NCBI GenBank assembly: GCA_015680685.1 | Contig: MNCI01028403.1 | Coordinates: forward strand, 619,995 to 683,994 | Source: Gnetum montanum | Lineage: Eukaryota > Streptophyta > Gnetopsida > Gnetales > Gnetaceae | Reading direction: 5' to 3' | Length of the DNA stretch: 64,000 nt | In this document: in pieces, positions 21,502 to 33,319 of the stretch | Layout: each line of letters opens with the position of its first letter | How positions within the stretch are numbered: position 1 is the first letter of the stretch | Made by a program: the position numbers and the translations under genes | The notes under the pieces: model-generated | The model's input: only the letters and a program-made list of their open reading frames with translations | The model's database searches: none | What the model was told of the DNA's origin: nothing

Positions 21502-24165
21502 TGGCCCGGTCTGTTCAATTATTCTGTTGAGACGACTGACATTCTTTATGAATCGGACCAGTTGGATGGAAGGGATAATAAATATGAACGTATTCTGATG
21601 ACGATGGGAACAACGGTGTATATATGTCTGAACAGAATGAGTGAGGCAACAGATCCATTCATATCTGCGATTCAGATGATCGAATTCAAGGATGGGATGT
21701 ACAAGTGGGCAAAGCCAAAAGTTATGCTGGTACTGCTCGACAGACTTGATATTGGCGGCGAAACTGGTGCAACAGTAAGGTACGTTTCTCAACACATCCT
21801 TGTTTTACAAGTGCTCGTTCGAAAAATAGAAAAGAAAGGAGAAGAAAAGCGGAAAAAAGAATTGAGAGTAAGGTATGGCTGAGTTATTAGTTGTGGGAAA
21901 CTGTAAGCCCTCTAGAATCACAATTTAGTTCGTTGTAGAATAGCGAAGCAACACAAGGGTGGGGAGAAAAGAAAAACTACTTTTTATATGTTTCACAAGA
22001 TTTTGGTTTGCAACATTATAGAATCATAAGTATCTTGATCGTAGAAGACTGAATTGAGACAGTAGTTAACAAAACTTTCAGGAATTGCAGTTGGAATAAG
22101 AAAAACTATAAGTTTAGGTTCCGTAAAAAATTTTACTCCTAAAATTTTAAAATTACGTTTCAAAAGTAGAGTTTTCCATAAACAGCTTTATATCATGTTT
22201 ATGGAAAATAGATAATTAGACATCTCTTTTTTCTAAAATTCAAAATATGAAATAAACGTAAAAATATATGTTCAAAGTAAAAATTGCTTAGGAATGTGAC
22301 AGAGAAACGCGAGGGAGAATTCTGATCGCTCTGTTCATAGAAATTTCGGAAGAATCAGGATTCCGATGAACCATAATTTTTTTTTTCTCTAACATTGCTC
22401 TTTCAATTTATTGGTTAGGTACCCAAATGATAATTTTGATCGCATCTGGGAATGTTACAGCAACACCTGCGATTTTGAATTCTACCTCTTCAGAAATTGA
22501 TGGAAACTCCACTGCAGAAGTTCCTCCATCTGCTGTGATGCAGACTGCCCAAATGATGGATTCAAGTACCCCCTGGATTTTCGGTCCTTTTGATCCAAGC
22601 ATGAAAGCACTGCTTCTGCTCTACTTATCTGAAATTGACAAATCTTCTGAACGCGTCAGCTTTAACGTTTCAGATAATCAAACTGGTAAGATGTTTGCTG
22701 CTAACGTGACCTTAGTTCGTAATTACACCGCCATGGAGATTCCCCTACAACGTGAACCCAACCAAAATTACAAAATTGTGTTTAGCCCTTTGGACGGCAA
22801 ATCTAAGGTTCCGTTGAATGCCCTTGAAGCTTACGCATTCGCAAATAAGAAGCAGGGAACATTTCCTGAAGACGGTAAGAGGTTCAGCTGAATTTTTATC
22901 CTTTAGAAAATTGGTAATATTCTTTTTTCCTGGGAATTGTTAAGGCATGAGTATGTTTCCAAAATGTGACAGTGGAAGCACTGAACGATCCGAAAAACAC
23001 ACAGACGTCCAATTCTCTGACAAAATATTGGGTCTCTGACCCATGTTTCATCCTCCCGTGGCGATATATCAGCTGTACCCCTGACATGAGAGCTTACATG
23101 AGAGTTTCTCATTTGTGAGTAATTTTACTTTTAAAATGATATTATTATAATTTATTATTATTATTATTNGTTAGACACTTTGTCAAATTAGTTTTGTCGA
23201 CTAACTCCTTTGGGTCCACGGAAGCAATAAAATGTCCGGCTCCAATAATTCAGGTTTCCTGGTTTATTGCTTCTCTGTTTCTTTTCAGGTACCTTTCAGG
23301 TAAAAAATTTTCAGGGTATCTACCACAGAGTTTGGGAAAGCTCACTGCTTTAGTATACCTGTACGTATGCAAGGATTAATATAGTTCTGGAAACAGTAGC
23401 GGATTTCGATATTTGAATATATCTGTCAATAAAATATTTTCTTGTTGATTTTTTGCAGTGATCTTTCGAGCAATTCGTTTAAGGGACATCTGCCAGACCT
23501 TTCTAAGCTCACTCTGTTGGAGGCAATGTGAGAATCTCTTTAATGGTAGATTGCATTCAATCCCTCTCGTAATCCGAGAAAAGTATTTACTTGAGTTCAG
23601 ATGTTTTGCAGAGAAGTGAGCAACAACAAACTAAATGGCACTCTAGAGTCGCTAGCTAAACTTACAAAGTACGGACTCAAAAAAGTGTAAGTAAATATTC
23701 GCCCACTTGGAAAGTTGTCGTGTTGAATTGCATCAAAACTTGTTTTTTCATTTATCCTTCTTCGCACGTACAAATTTGTGCAGAATAATAATTTCAGTGG
23801 CGAAATTCCAAGGGAGCTTGAACAACTCGTTGCTACAAAGTAAATTTTTTTCCAAAAAAAAATATTTGTAATTTTGTGAACATGAATAAAACTAAAGTGA
23901 ATCAGTCTGATCGTTGCAGTTTCTCTTACTCTGGTAACCCTTATCTGCATAAACCAAAGACAAAGAATCATGCTGTCATAATCGGGGCCACTGTTGGTGG
24001 AGCTCTGCTACTGTTAATCGTCATAACAATTCTTATCATCTTCGATTCACGCAAGACACGGATTGTCAAATCCATGGACAAAAGTAAGGCCCCACATTTA
24101 GCCTTTATTGGACACAATTACTGGTTTCAAGGGCCCATAAAACATTAAACTTGACTTGTATGCAG

Positions 24166-25871
24166 AGCCATCATCCAGTGTTGTTATTCCACACTCATCC
24201 AACTGTAGATCCTTCAGCATGGAAGAAATGAGATTAGCCACACAAGATTTCTCTCAGGAAATTGGCCGAGGCGGGTTTGGATTTGTTTACTACGGACAGC
24301 TGCCAGAAGAAGTGGAAGTAGCCGTCAAAGTCCTGTCAGCTTTTTCTCATCAAGGAACAGATGAATTTCTTAACGAGGTCATGGTAATTTCACTATTAGA
24401 GGCTCAATGCTGATTGTGTGTCCTATCAGAATCTGTAGATGAGAACCTCTTCTCATAGCCCACGTTTTTAAATCAAGTACTTTACCGTATTTAATTTTAA
24501 ACAAATCAATCTTTAAACAAATGCTAGAACTTTTCATTATTTTCCTTAGCTAGGTAATTGTATTCTTATTTCTTACATTTTCAGGTTATGATTCTGTCCC
24601 GTCTGAATCACACAAGTTTGGTAAAACTCCTCGGCTTCTGCAGCGATTCAGATGAACTCATGCTTGTGTACGAGTACATGGCACTTGGATCCCTCAAAGA
24701 CCATTTATCCGGTAACTTATGGTTTATTGACTTATTATAAAATACAGGGTCTAATTGCAGAGCAGTGTTACCATAGTTTGTTTTTTTTTTCCCATCATAT
24801 GGAAAAATCCATAGGCTCTAAGAAGTCAACTGTGGATCTCTCTTGGAAGAACAGACTCCAAATCGCTATCGATGCCGGTCGTGGTAAAAAAAATTTTATC
24901 TTTATGTTTTCATTTGTTTTCTTAAAAAACAATTCAACACCAACCATAAGGAGGGCTTAATTGTATTTTGAAAGGGTTGGAATAACCCAAGAATTGTTCA
25001 TAGAGACCTGAAATCTGCCAACATTTTGCTGAACCACAACTTAAATGGAAAACTCTCTGATCTGGGTCTTTCTAGGGTTGTCACGGATGAAGCTACTCAT
25101 GTTACTACAACGGTAAAAGGCACAGCAGGATACCTAGATCCAGAGTAATAATCCCAAAATTCATATTACTGAAGCAGTTTCATGCATTTATGGTCCTTTT
25201 ATTTCCCTTTCTTTTTTTTAAGTCGCTGCAATCTCTAAGGCTATTTCCATTTTCAAATGTTCAATATTACAGGTATTTTAACACGCATGTGCTAACAGAG
25301 AAGAGCGATGTGTATAGTTTGGGAGCGATTCTGTTGGAACTGGTGTGTGGCAGGGCACCCATTGATCAGAAGTTAGGCGAAGACCAGATCAATCTCATTA
25401 GATGGGTAACTAATCAGCAGATCAGACCAAAGAATTAAATTTCACCCAGATGAATATTAATTTTTATCTTGCAAGCCCTTGATGCTCTGAATATGAATAA
25501 TTGAATTTTATGATCATTCTGAATAGGTAAAACCATATGTGGAAAGGGAAGATCCAGAGGAACTAAAACTGGTTATGGATTGGAGACTGAAAGGCAGATT
25601 TGGAAGCATGAAATCTATAGCCATAGTGAGCAAGCTAGCCATGAGGTGTCTTGTAATGGAACCATCTGCAAGGCCTGATGCAAGGGAAGTAGTTCAGATC
25701 CTGAAAGAAGCCATGGAAATAGAAGCCGAGGCACATGCAGAGGCAGAGTCTCTGCATTCAAGTGCTCCCAGAGACGGTGATTCTGCAACGAGCAGCAGCT
25801 ACAGTCACAATGTTGATTCATGGGGCAGTAGCTACAACTACAGTCTCAACCGCACCCCTGCTTCCTCGTAG
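24166..25871 (+). pseudogene. Kinase-domain exons of the receptor kinase (part of the gene above)
   Basis: The kinase is spread over six exons: 24166-24377 (ATP loop IGRGGFG, catalytic Lys in VAVKV, Glu in FLNEV), 24585-24711 (ILSRLNHTSLVKLLGFC), 24817-24895 (SWKNRLQIAIDAGRG), 24975-25144 ([17 protein letters not shown]), 25273-25405 (EKSDVYSLGAILLELVCG) and 25527-25871 (subdomain XI MRCLVMEPSARPDAREV plus a Ser/Ala-rich tail). The metal-binding DFG is DLG. Between exons 12 and 13 the usual 'LEYLH' residues are missing and the phase does not match, so no full-length kinase can be read. Confidence 0.8.
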
Positions 25872-26285
25872 CAGCAGTACACCATTAAACCCTGCCAAAA
25901 TCGTATAGATATTAACAAGGAAAGATGACAGCACAGATATGAGACAAATTGATAACTATAAAGCAGGTAGGTATTACAAGTCCCTAACGGTCTGCATATC
26001 CGCCACCAAGCGATACCCTGTCTTTGCTTCTTCTTTTTTTTTTTTGTTTTCTAAAGTCGTATTCTACAAAGTTTTTAGTACGGATTTTTATAGCTCTGGA
26101 GTTTTGAATTCATTAATGTTGTTGCTCCTTACTGACCTACTCATTACTTGGTTATACAATTGCTTTGTAGTATTGACATTGGGGTCTCTTTTAGGGGTAT
26201 AATAAACTTGAGTTCTAGTTTGAATTTATTAATGTTTTATGAAAACTATATATATATATATATGTGGGTGTGAATCACATAGAGA
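25872..26285. other. 3' flank of receptor kinase; AT microsatellite
   Basis: Probable 3' UTR and downstream sequence. A short (AT)n run lies at about 26249-26262. No separate gene is supported. Confidence 0.5.
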
Positions 26286-27742
26286 TGTTAGGATCATGGT
26301 TTCTATTTGAAGGCTAGTCATGACTTTAGCATGACTACAACATAACTATGCATAGGTCACAATGTTGCTTAAATAACAATATCAAGACTATTGTAACTAA
26401 GGTGGTGGTATGTTATAACTGAGGCATGACCCCATTTGCAAATTGACTATTACTCTAGCGTAGCACAAGAGAACAAAGAGTTTGTTGCAATGTCTATTCC
26501 AACCATGACTTNCAGCACAAGAGAACAAAGAGTTTGTTGCAATGTCTATTCCAACCATGACTTGCACATTGATGTAGTGCAACTACTTATAACTTAACTA
26601 TTTTCTTCTAGTACTAGATAGTAATAGGGTCATGAACAACTAGCATCAAAGGAAAAACATATCTAAAAAAACATGAAATTTCAAGGTTAAAGAGCTATAA
26701 TTCCAATCTAAGGTTGAGAGTCCTCAACAAGCTTAATTAGACTCAAATTTATGGATTACAACTATAATTTGAAGACAAACAATAATTGTCATGAGTTTTA
26801 ACCCCAAATGATATGGAACAACATTAAACATGGAGAAATACATCAAAGTTTATGGGTATATGCTCCAATATATGCAAAATCCTTTAATTTCTTTGAATTT
26901 ATTTACAAATCAAGCAATCATGATATGTATTGTATTATACATGAGACTGTAAAGCTTTAAACCTTAAATCATAAAAATGGATAAGAAACCCCAACTTAGA
27001 ATTTTGCTAAAATATGTAATCTATAGCAAATGGAGATCTTAGACTTGGTTTTCATGCTCAAGAGTATGAATCTCTTCAATAATGAAGATATTTAAACATC
27101 GAAATGAGAGATTCAAGCCAATATCTCATAAAACCCTTCAATGATATTAAAACCCTAACACAAACTTCAACTATTATGCTTAAACTTCAACTTGAATATG
27201 AATAAACATGTAAAACATATAAAAGACTTGAGAGAAATCTAATGAGAGATCAATTATATGAAACTTTTGAATTATTAAGAAACCATGAGAGAATTCATGT
27301 GAGAAATTGTGTAAATGAATTAAGGAAGGAATTCACTTCTTAGTTGGAAAAACCATGCTTATAAAAATGTAAGAAAGAGAGAGAAAATGAAACTAGGAGA
27401 GTTTTAAAATACACAAAGAAAATTTTCATATACTTAAATGAAAGAAGATATAGTTTTTCTTCTATTCAATAAAAATGATCTTAACTAGTACAAAAGAGAG
27501 GGATATATGAGCATTTTGTTCCTTTGACATGTGCTCAACATCAAGCTTCTTTGGCTCCTCTTCTTTCTTTTGGAATGACTTTCAACCTATCCTTCTATCA
27601 TGATTTTATACATCAAAACAAAGATACTTATAAGTTCTAAATAACCCAAACATAAAAGCCAACACTTCTACTCTACTCAACATAAGAAAAAAAATGACTA
27701 TGAAGTATGAATGGAGATCACATCTTCATACTATTTCTAACA
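26286..27742 (-). repeat. 3' LTR of Copia element E
   Basis: On the plus strand it runs TGTTAG...CTAACA, giving 6-base inverted ends. It is homologous over most of its length to about 39926-41409 (for example 'cacaatgttgcttaaataa' near 26358 against 'cacgatgttgcttaaataa' near 40000). It includes an N-flanked 50-base exact duplication at 26462-26563. Confidence 0.75.
26462..26563. repeat. 50-base exact duplication flanking an N (likely artefact)
   Basis: Positions 26462-26511 and 26514-26563 are identical, separated by 'nc' (N at 26512). The other LTR of the same Copia element shows no such duplication at the matching place (about 40110-40150). Confidence 0.85.
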
Positions 27743-28525
27743 CACCCTCCTTTAGGGTGAAAAATGCAAGGATTATGGAATTTGAGCATTGTGGGTTTCT
27801 TACTTCTTTTTTTTTAACCTTTGTTATTTCAATGATTATCATGAGCTGATTGACTAAAAAATCTTGAAATAACATTGTTAAGAAATTTATGAACTAATTA
27901 GTTGTTGGTAGAAACATAGATAAACTATTTTCATTCTTTACTTTTCTCTTGATGAAATGTTATTTGATGTTAATATGCTTGGATCTTTTATGCATTACAT
28001 GCTTCTTCAATAGTTAAATTACTAAAGAGTTGTCCACCATAAGTTCAATGAAAAGATTAACTTAGAAGTCCAATTGAGTGAAGGGTTTGGTGAGTTATAA
28101 AATATGTTAAATGTAGTCCATCATTTCCATGAATTCTACCTTACAAAGTGTAAGTGACACAAATTTCTACTTCTGATTTCTCTCATATATAAAAATTGGC
28201 CCATGGAAGAAGATGCTTCTCAATGTTGAATTCATCTTTTCAAAATTATTTCTTCAATTGATGTCACTAAGGGTAGGAATGTTTCATCACTTTTCAAAAA
28301 CTTGATGCAAAAATCACTTGTGCCTTTTACATAACTCAAGACATTATTAAGGGCATTCATGTGTCTTTTATAGTTTGTTTCTTAAACCTTAAGAGTTATG
28401 AAGTTGCAAATGTAATATGAAGCCTTCAATGATAAGTGAATCTCAAGGACCCTATCATGCCTCTATAGAGAGAGGCATCCACTAATAGAATTTTATCTTT
28501 ATTTTAAAACTTGATGTTTGGAGAT
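27743..28525 (-). pseudogene. Copia RT end and RNaseH relic, with polypurine site
   Basis: Next to the LTR the minus strand reads AAAGGAGGGTG, a good polypurine tract. Upstream of it on the minus strand (about 27900-28080) translation gives 'MVDNSLVI.LLKKHVMHKR' then SKHINIKYHFI-like sequence, matching Copia RNaseH 'DN.SAI.LAKNPV.H.RTKHIDI.YHFI'. Near 28450-28500, 'LVDASLYRGMIGSL' matches the Copia 'P.D...YR..VGSLLYL' block. Stops interrupt all of it. The segment ends at the insertion point of element A. Confidence 0.75.
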
Positions 28526-29321
28526 TGATGAGTCCCCATTTTAGTCAACCGCGATATCACGTATGTGATATCGTGTATGAAATATCGCAGCCTGTCTCCT
28601 CATCTATAAATAAGAGGTAGACAATTCCGATGGAAGGTTTTTTTAGAGTTAAGTTTTGATTTTAGTTGTTTTTTCCTCTCAACCCTTCTCTCCCAGTGTA
28701 TGCCCGCAGTGTGGTGATTGTAATTGTACGAAATCCTTATTCGAGTGTAATGTACTTGGACACACACATGACCAAAAATAAAGATTGAGATTACTTCATC
28801 ATTGCAGCATTCACTTAGTTTAATTATTTATTTGTTATTTATTGCTTTCTTAGTTAATATCTTTTCACCCTAAACTCTTGTTAATGTGGAATGAGTATGA
28901 CTTGATTACAAGCATTTAAGTGTGCCAACTTGGTAACCTAGTAGCATACCTAGGATCTGTGCTTGGTAATCCTAGTGGTAGTCATGCACAAGGTCCAAGA
29001 TATGTATGGATGATTGAGGAATGGATGCTCATCGCACTTAGGCTAGCTTAGATTCTCTCTCACCCTCTCTCTCATAGCTTAGTAAGATTATTTTCTAGCA
29101 TACCCAGGAGTAGCATTAGTGTAGAAATACATCATACACCTCACTCTGGACTAAACCATACATGATAAAGCTAATACTAGTCCAGGTGGGAAGAAAGCAA
29201 ACTACGTTCCAAGGATAACTATCTAGATACCATAACTAGTCCATCTACAGAGTTCGACTGGATCGTGCGTAAAATGCTCATATTCGTATGGTTGAGTGTA
29301 GGGGTACCTCGCCACTCATCA
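28526..29321 (+). repeat. 5' LTR of element A
   Basis: Runs from TGATGAGTCCCC to 'ccactcatca'. Contains U3 motifs (28547-28590), 'tctataaataagagg' (28602-28616), 'cttattcgagtgtaatgta' near 28737, 'aaaataaagattgag' (poly(A)-like, 28774) and 'cttggtaatcctagtggta' in the downstream part. Confidence 0.9.
28547..28616 (+). promoter_or_regulatory. U3 motif cluster and TATA box of LTR A
   Basis: Three GATATC-like motifs (CGCGATATCACG, GTGATATCGTG, GAAATATCGCAG) precede 'ctataaataagagg'. The matching cluster in the 3' LTR (36302-36385) has four or five, again showing gain or loss between LTRs of one element. Confidence 0.7.
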
Positions 29322-29322
29322 T

Positions 29323-29340
29323 TGGCGTTGTTGCCAGTGC
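29323..29340 (+). other. Primer-binding site of element A
   Basis: TGGCGTTGTTGCCAGTGC lies one base after the 5' LTR and matches the complement of the plant tRNA-Asp 3' end at most positions. Confidence 0.8.
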
Positions 29341-29465
29341 TGGTGCTAGTTATCTAGATTGGTTATATCATACAATGTCATTGTATAGGAATTAATGATA
29401 TATCTTTTAGGAAGAAGATAATTACAAAAAAAGTCATATATAAATTCACACACAATTTCAGAACC

Positions 29466-31400
29466 ATGGCTCTCCTACAAGACTATGATAATGCCACATC
29501 TAGTAAGGTAATTCATTAGAGAACCAACGAATTATATGACAATGAAGATTGGAGTACACAACCTGAGGTGGGGGTTTCTTATAAACATAAATAAAATAAA
29601 CATCATCCCAACGCACGAAAGAATAACTTACTAAATGATAGTGAACCCCTACTAGCCACTACAAGCCTAACACAAATACAAGAGGCTATTCAAATCTCCC
29701 GTAGGCATCGTAAAGAGATTCGCCTACCTAGGCTCAATTTAAACAACTTTCCCAAATTCTAAGGAGGCTATGACTTAGATCTACAACAACATTTACAAAC
29801 CTTTTATGATTCCTGTACATGGAACAATATTGATAATGGTTGGCAAAAACTTAAGCTCTTTCCTATGACACTCGTTGGCCAAGCAAAAGTATGGTATAGA
29901 TCGTTAAAACCAAATTCAATACGACGTTGGCCAACAATGGTAGAACTCTTTAATGAAAGATATCAAACTTACGCAAGAGTGTCGACCTTGAGGAAACAAA
30001 TCCAAAAGTGGAAACAAGAACAACATGAACCCTTTGACATGGGCTTAAAAAGATATTATGCACTGTTAAACAACTGTCCAGGCCATTAGTTCTCTGAGGA
30101 AAGGCTAATGTATCATATCATTGATGGGCTTCGTGATGAAACAAGAGAGACCCTAGGGATGTATGCCCAAGGTCAACTACATGAACTACGAACCCATCAA
30201 TTCCAAGAGCTTATTAAGAGGGTAGCAAAAGAAGAAGGAGAAATGGCTAGATGGGAGAGTGTTGAAAAACATCAATGGGACCAAAATCTCAACTTAACAA
30301 AGGTCCATAATCACAAAAGGAGAAATCAACCTACGACAAGGGGAAGAACCATCTTTGTTGGTACAACAATCATTAGAGGAAGTCAAGGCAAAGATTAATA
30401 CGATGTTGGAATGGATGCATAAAAAGTGTGGAGAATATATCAATATTATTGGAGATAGAGTTTTGACAATCCGAGGAGCAGGATCAAGTATCATTAGACA
30501 ATCAAAAAGAAGGGATGAGGAAGATAAGGGCTCAACTGTCAATCATACATATGAATGCAACATTTTCCTATACGACCACCACAAGGGCCAATGCCTAATC
30601 TTGTTACATTTATATGGGCATTGGGAAAGCACGTTACATCCAGAGTTCGTATAGAGATACTGTGTTTGATCATAGTGGGAACAATCCCAGTCGTGGGGAA
30701 AACCATCCCTAAACTGGAGACACCCTTCGTATCATCCAAATCCAAATGCTTTTGGGCCAACATACTCTATCTCACTGCATTATCATTCTTCTCAATACTA
30801 TCAGCCAATGTCCTCAACAAAACCACCACCTTGTGCACCTTACACTTCTCCTAATTTTCAACATTCTCATCCTTTCCCTCCTACATAACCACCAACTGTT
30901 CCTAAGGTGTCTGCACCACAACAACAACCCCCAAATGTTACTTGTGCTACTATTAGCAACAGCAGTAAGAGACCTCAGCAACATCGAAGGCATTCATTCT
31001 TTAGAAATGACGCTAGTAAGGGACAACACAATTCCAAGGCCAGTCCAACACTATTATGCATCCTTCTCTTTGGACCCAATGCCTTATGTCACTTCATCAG
31101 GGCCACCAATTAAGACTCCAATAATCACATGGCCCAATGAATACAACCATGGAGAGAGACATCCTAATCCTTACATACCATCTAATGATCCCAAGTATCA
31201 TAGTGGGTCAACTCTTTATCTGGGAACTACATCTTATAAATTGCCCCACTATGCTTACTATAATCAAGTGTGTGAACCCCAATGGGGTAAGTATGACCAA
31301 GTTTCAATGTTTCCAACATGCAAGGATCCTCATCTTTAATTTAGTAATCCCTACCATGCTCAACCATTTAGTTATGGGTGATATCCCTCATTTTTATAAC
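29466..31400 (+). pseudogene. gag of element A (broken)
   Basis: ATG at 29466 (context 'accatgg') is followed after 17 codons by TAG. The gag core is open at 29865-30089 and 30108-30398: 'AKVWYRSLKPNSIRRWPTM' and 'RLMYHIIDGLRDETRETLG', the plant retrotransposon gag fold, then 'LIKRVAKEEGE'. The zinc-knuckle remnant at 30556-30593 reads CNIFLYDHHKGQC, with the second Cys changed to Phe. A His/Pro/Gln-rich tail follows, ending near 31400. It is closely related to gag of B and more distantly to D. No protease motif follows. Confidence 0.8.
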
Positions 31401-32797
31401 AAGCAGGATTAATAAATATTTTTTCATTTTCTTTAATTTTACAATTTTTTTCCAGTTTTTCATTTTTCAATTTCTTGTTTTATTTTTTTATCTTATTATC
31501 ATTTTACAAGTATTCTCATCTATGAATAAAACACTCATGTAGCTTGTTGGTTGAGGTGTGTTCTATGTTATCAAGTTTCGAGTCATCAATTATGTGGACA
31601 GTGAGTCATTACCTCCCTTAGCTTAGTTAATATCATTTTCCATTGCACCCACTCATCCATTCTACAAATAAGAGGTTTGTCTGAGGGTACAATGATATTC
31701 TTAACATTCTTAAAACTTAAAATTAATTTCGTGTTCATTGTACCCAAAGTGAAGAAGGATTGACCAAGAGGGAATGATTAGGGTGTGACATCAAGGGGAT
31801 TTGTGGATTCTCTTTGGTGATGTCTATGGGAGTTATCATGCAACGAGGTTGTACTAAGATCCCTGTAGATCTAATGTAAAATGGGAATAAAAGTAATAAA
31901 AAGGTACTAAAAAATTCAATGGTGTTCTAGGGGGTCCCATTGGAAAGACATGCACCCATGCCTAAAGGTTGGTGGCTTCTTTGGATTAAGTAATCGAAAA
32001 AAAGAGAGAAGAAAAAAAAGAAGAAAAACAAAGGAAGTGCCACAAAGCAAAAATCACTCCTCCCTTGAACAAAATGCCAAGTGATCATACACCTTGTTGT
32101 TCGGGTACTCTCATAGTCGCTCATCATGGGATGAAACAATGTGGTGTCACTGCTCAAAGGAATGGACTTGGTCCTGATCTTGGAACGATGGGTTAATGAC
32201 ACATTAATTATGCTTTACACCCAAGATTCACTATGCCCTAGGTCGGTTACCTCATGTCCCAATTTCTACAATCCATTCTATAGTCCATCTCATCTCATTG
32301 TTCATGTAATTTTTGCTTGTGGCTTGTGTAGCGTAGAATTCTTACCTCATTCCGATGATACTCACATATGTGTGTTTTGTGGAACCAGTGTGGATTACAT
32401 TTAACCCTTCTAGTGCTTACAGACACTTGAAGGTATGGTTACGCAATGGCATTATAGGTTGGAACCTACTTTGGGGAGGACCCACTTGCATAATTCTTGT
32501 AATTTGCACTCATAAACCGCCTTCCACACACCATCTATTACCCTTTGTTATTCTCAAAGATATTCTTTCCCTTAATCCCTCCAAATTCCAACATCCCCAT
32601 GAACCATCACATGGCTTTTTCTCTTACCACCCGAGGCCTCATTGATTAATTTCACCATCATATAATTATTGTGCCTTTAGAACTAACTATATTACCCTAA
32701 ACCCTTTTAACACTAGCCTAAATGTGCTTATTTATCTTGTTAATTTCAATAAAATATTTAAGATTTGGTATATTGTGTTGTGCCTCAAGTATCAATA
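31401..32797 (+). other. Noncoding block after gag in element A
   Basis: A T-rich tract (31410-31500) is followed by sequence conserved with B (55800-57150) and in part with D (12190-13330). It includes 'agggaatgattagggtgtga' near 31770 and 'aacctactttggggaggac' near 32463. Frames here are unsupported. The conservation suggests an RNA-level role or shared ancestry. Confidence 0.6.
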
Positions 32798-32843
32798 GGC
32801 CACAATATCGCATCCCATTTACCTATATAAACATGAAGCCATC

Positions 32844-32927
<84 letters not shown>

Positions 32928-33036
32928 NGCATGATCCTTGCGTCCATACCCATATCTTACTTGTTGGTCCTCCAATTTTCATTCCATCTAAACCTACTTG
33001 AACTTAGAGTGTTCAGCTTAGTCATGGGGGAGGGGA
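32798..33036 (+). promoter_or_regulatory. Internal U3-like segment and polypurine-like motif of element A
   Basis: 'ggccacaatatcgcatccca' followed by 'ctatataaac' resembles the LTR promoter (GATATCGC-type motif then TATA). About 190 bases on, 'agcttagtcatgggggaggg' repeats the terminal polypurine context. B has the same order at 57161-57375, better preserved. A start site for ORF2 RNA is a plausible inference. A poly-C run replaces part of the segment in A. Confidence 0.5.
32845..32927. repeat. 83-base poly-C run ending in an N (likely artefact)
   Basis: Uninterrupted C from 32845 to 32927, then N at 32928. The matching place in element B (about 57226-57290) is ordinary mixed sequence with only a CCCCC, so the run probably replaces real sequence after a base-calling or gap-fill error seeded by a short C tract. 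Confidence 0.85.
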
Positions 33037-33319
33037 ATACACCAAATTGTGCATAACTTTTTTGGAATTTATCATCACCCAAAGGACATTATCAAGGATA
33101 ATTAGTTATAATATTAAAGCTAATAGTGCCATTAATAATTTCATCCCCTTAGTTAAATCGGAAACTTAAAGTTGAAAACCACCTAAGCAAAATGGACCAA
33201 ATATTATAATCTTTTGGGAAACATGACACAAAAATAAAATAAATTCATTAAGGCAAGCAGTAAGGTATAACTTGACTTTGGAAACAACCTTACTAATGAT
33301 TGGTCCCGTGTGATTGCAG

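Larger units (their letters stand above)
21081..25871 (+). pseudogene. Malectin-like/LRR receptor-like Ser/Thr kinase gene with frame lesions
   Basis: Product family: a plasma-membrane receptor kinase with malectin-like ectodomain, LRRs, one transmembrane helix and a cytosolic kinase, similar in plan to the Arabidopsis At5g48740 type. A 15-exon model fits GT..AG sites: 21081-21159 (signal peptide, CILLVLFAANFVHAQ), 21231-21779 and 22419-22874 (malectin-like), 22973-23114 (WVSDPCFILPW), LRR exons 23289-23360, 23459-23527, 23612-23686 and about 23800-23839, 23920-24083 (TM, GATVGGALLLLIVITILII), then kinase exons from 24166, 24585, 24817, 24975, 25273 and 25527 to TAG at 25871. Visible kinase motifs are [37 protein letters not shown] and SDVYSLG. 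Lesions: a 20-base duplication in exon 2, a frame change in exon 3 (22460-22495), a shifted LRR acceptor, and loss of the 'GLEYLH' segment before exon 13 with frame break. DFG reads DLG. Confidence 0.8.

Noticed and set aside
26249-26262. (AT)n run as a regulatory element
   Set aside because: A short simple repeat; nothing around it supports function.
32722-32982. Poly-proline and poly-glycine open frames
   Set aside because: They are translations of the 83-base C run that is probably an artefact.
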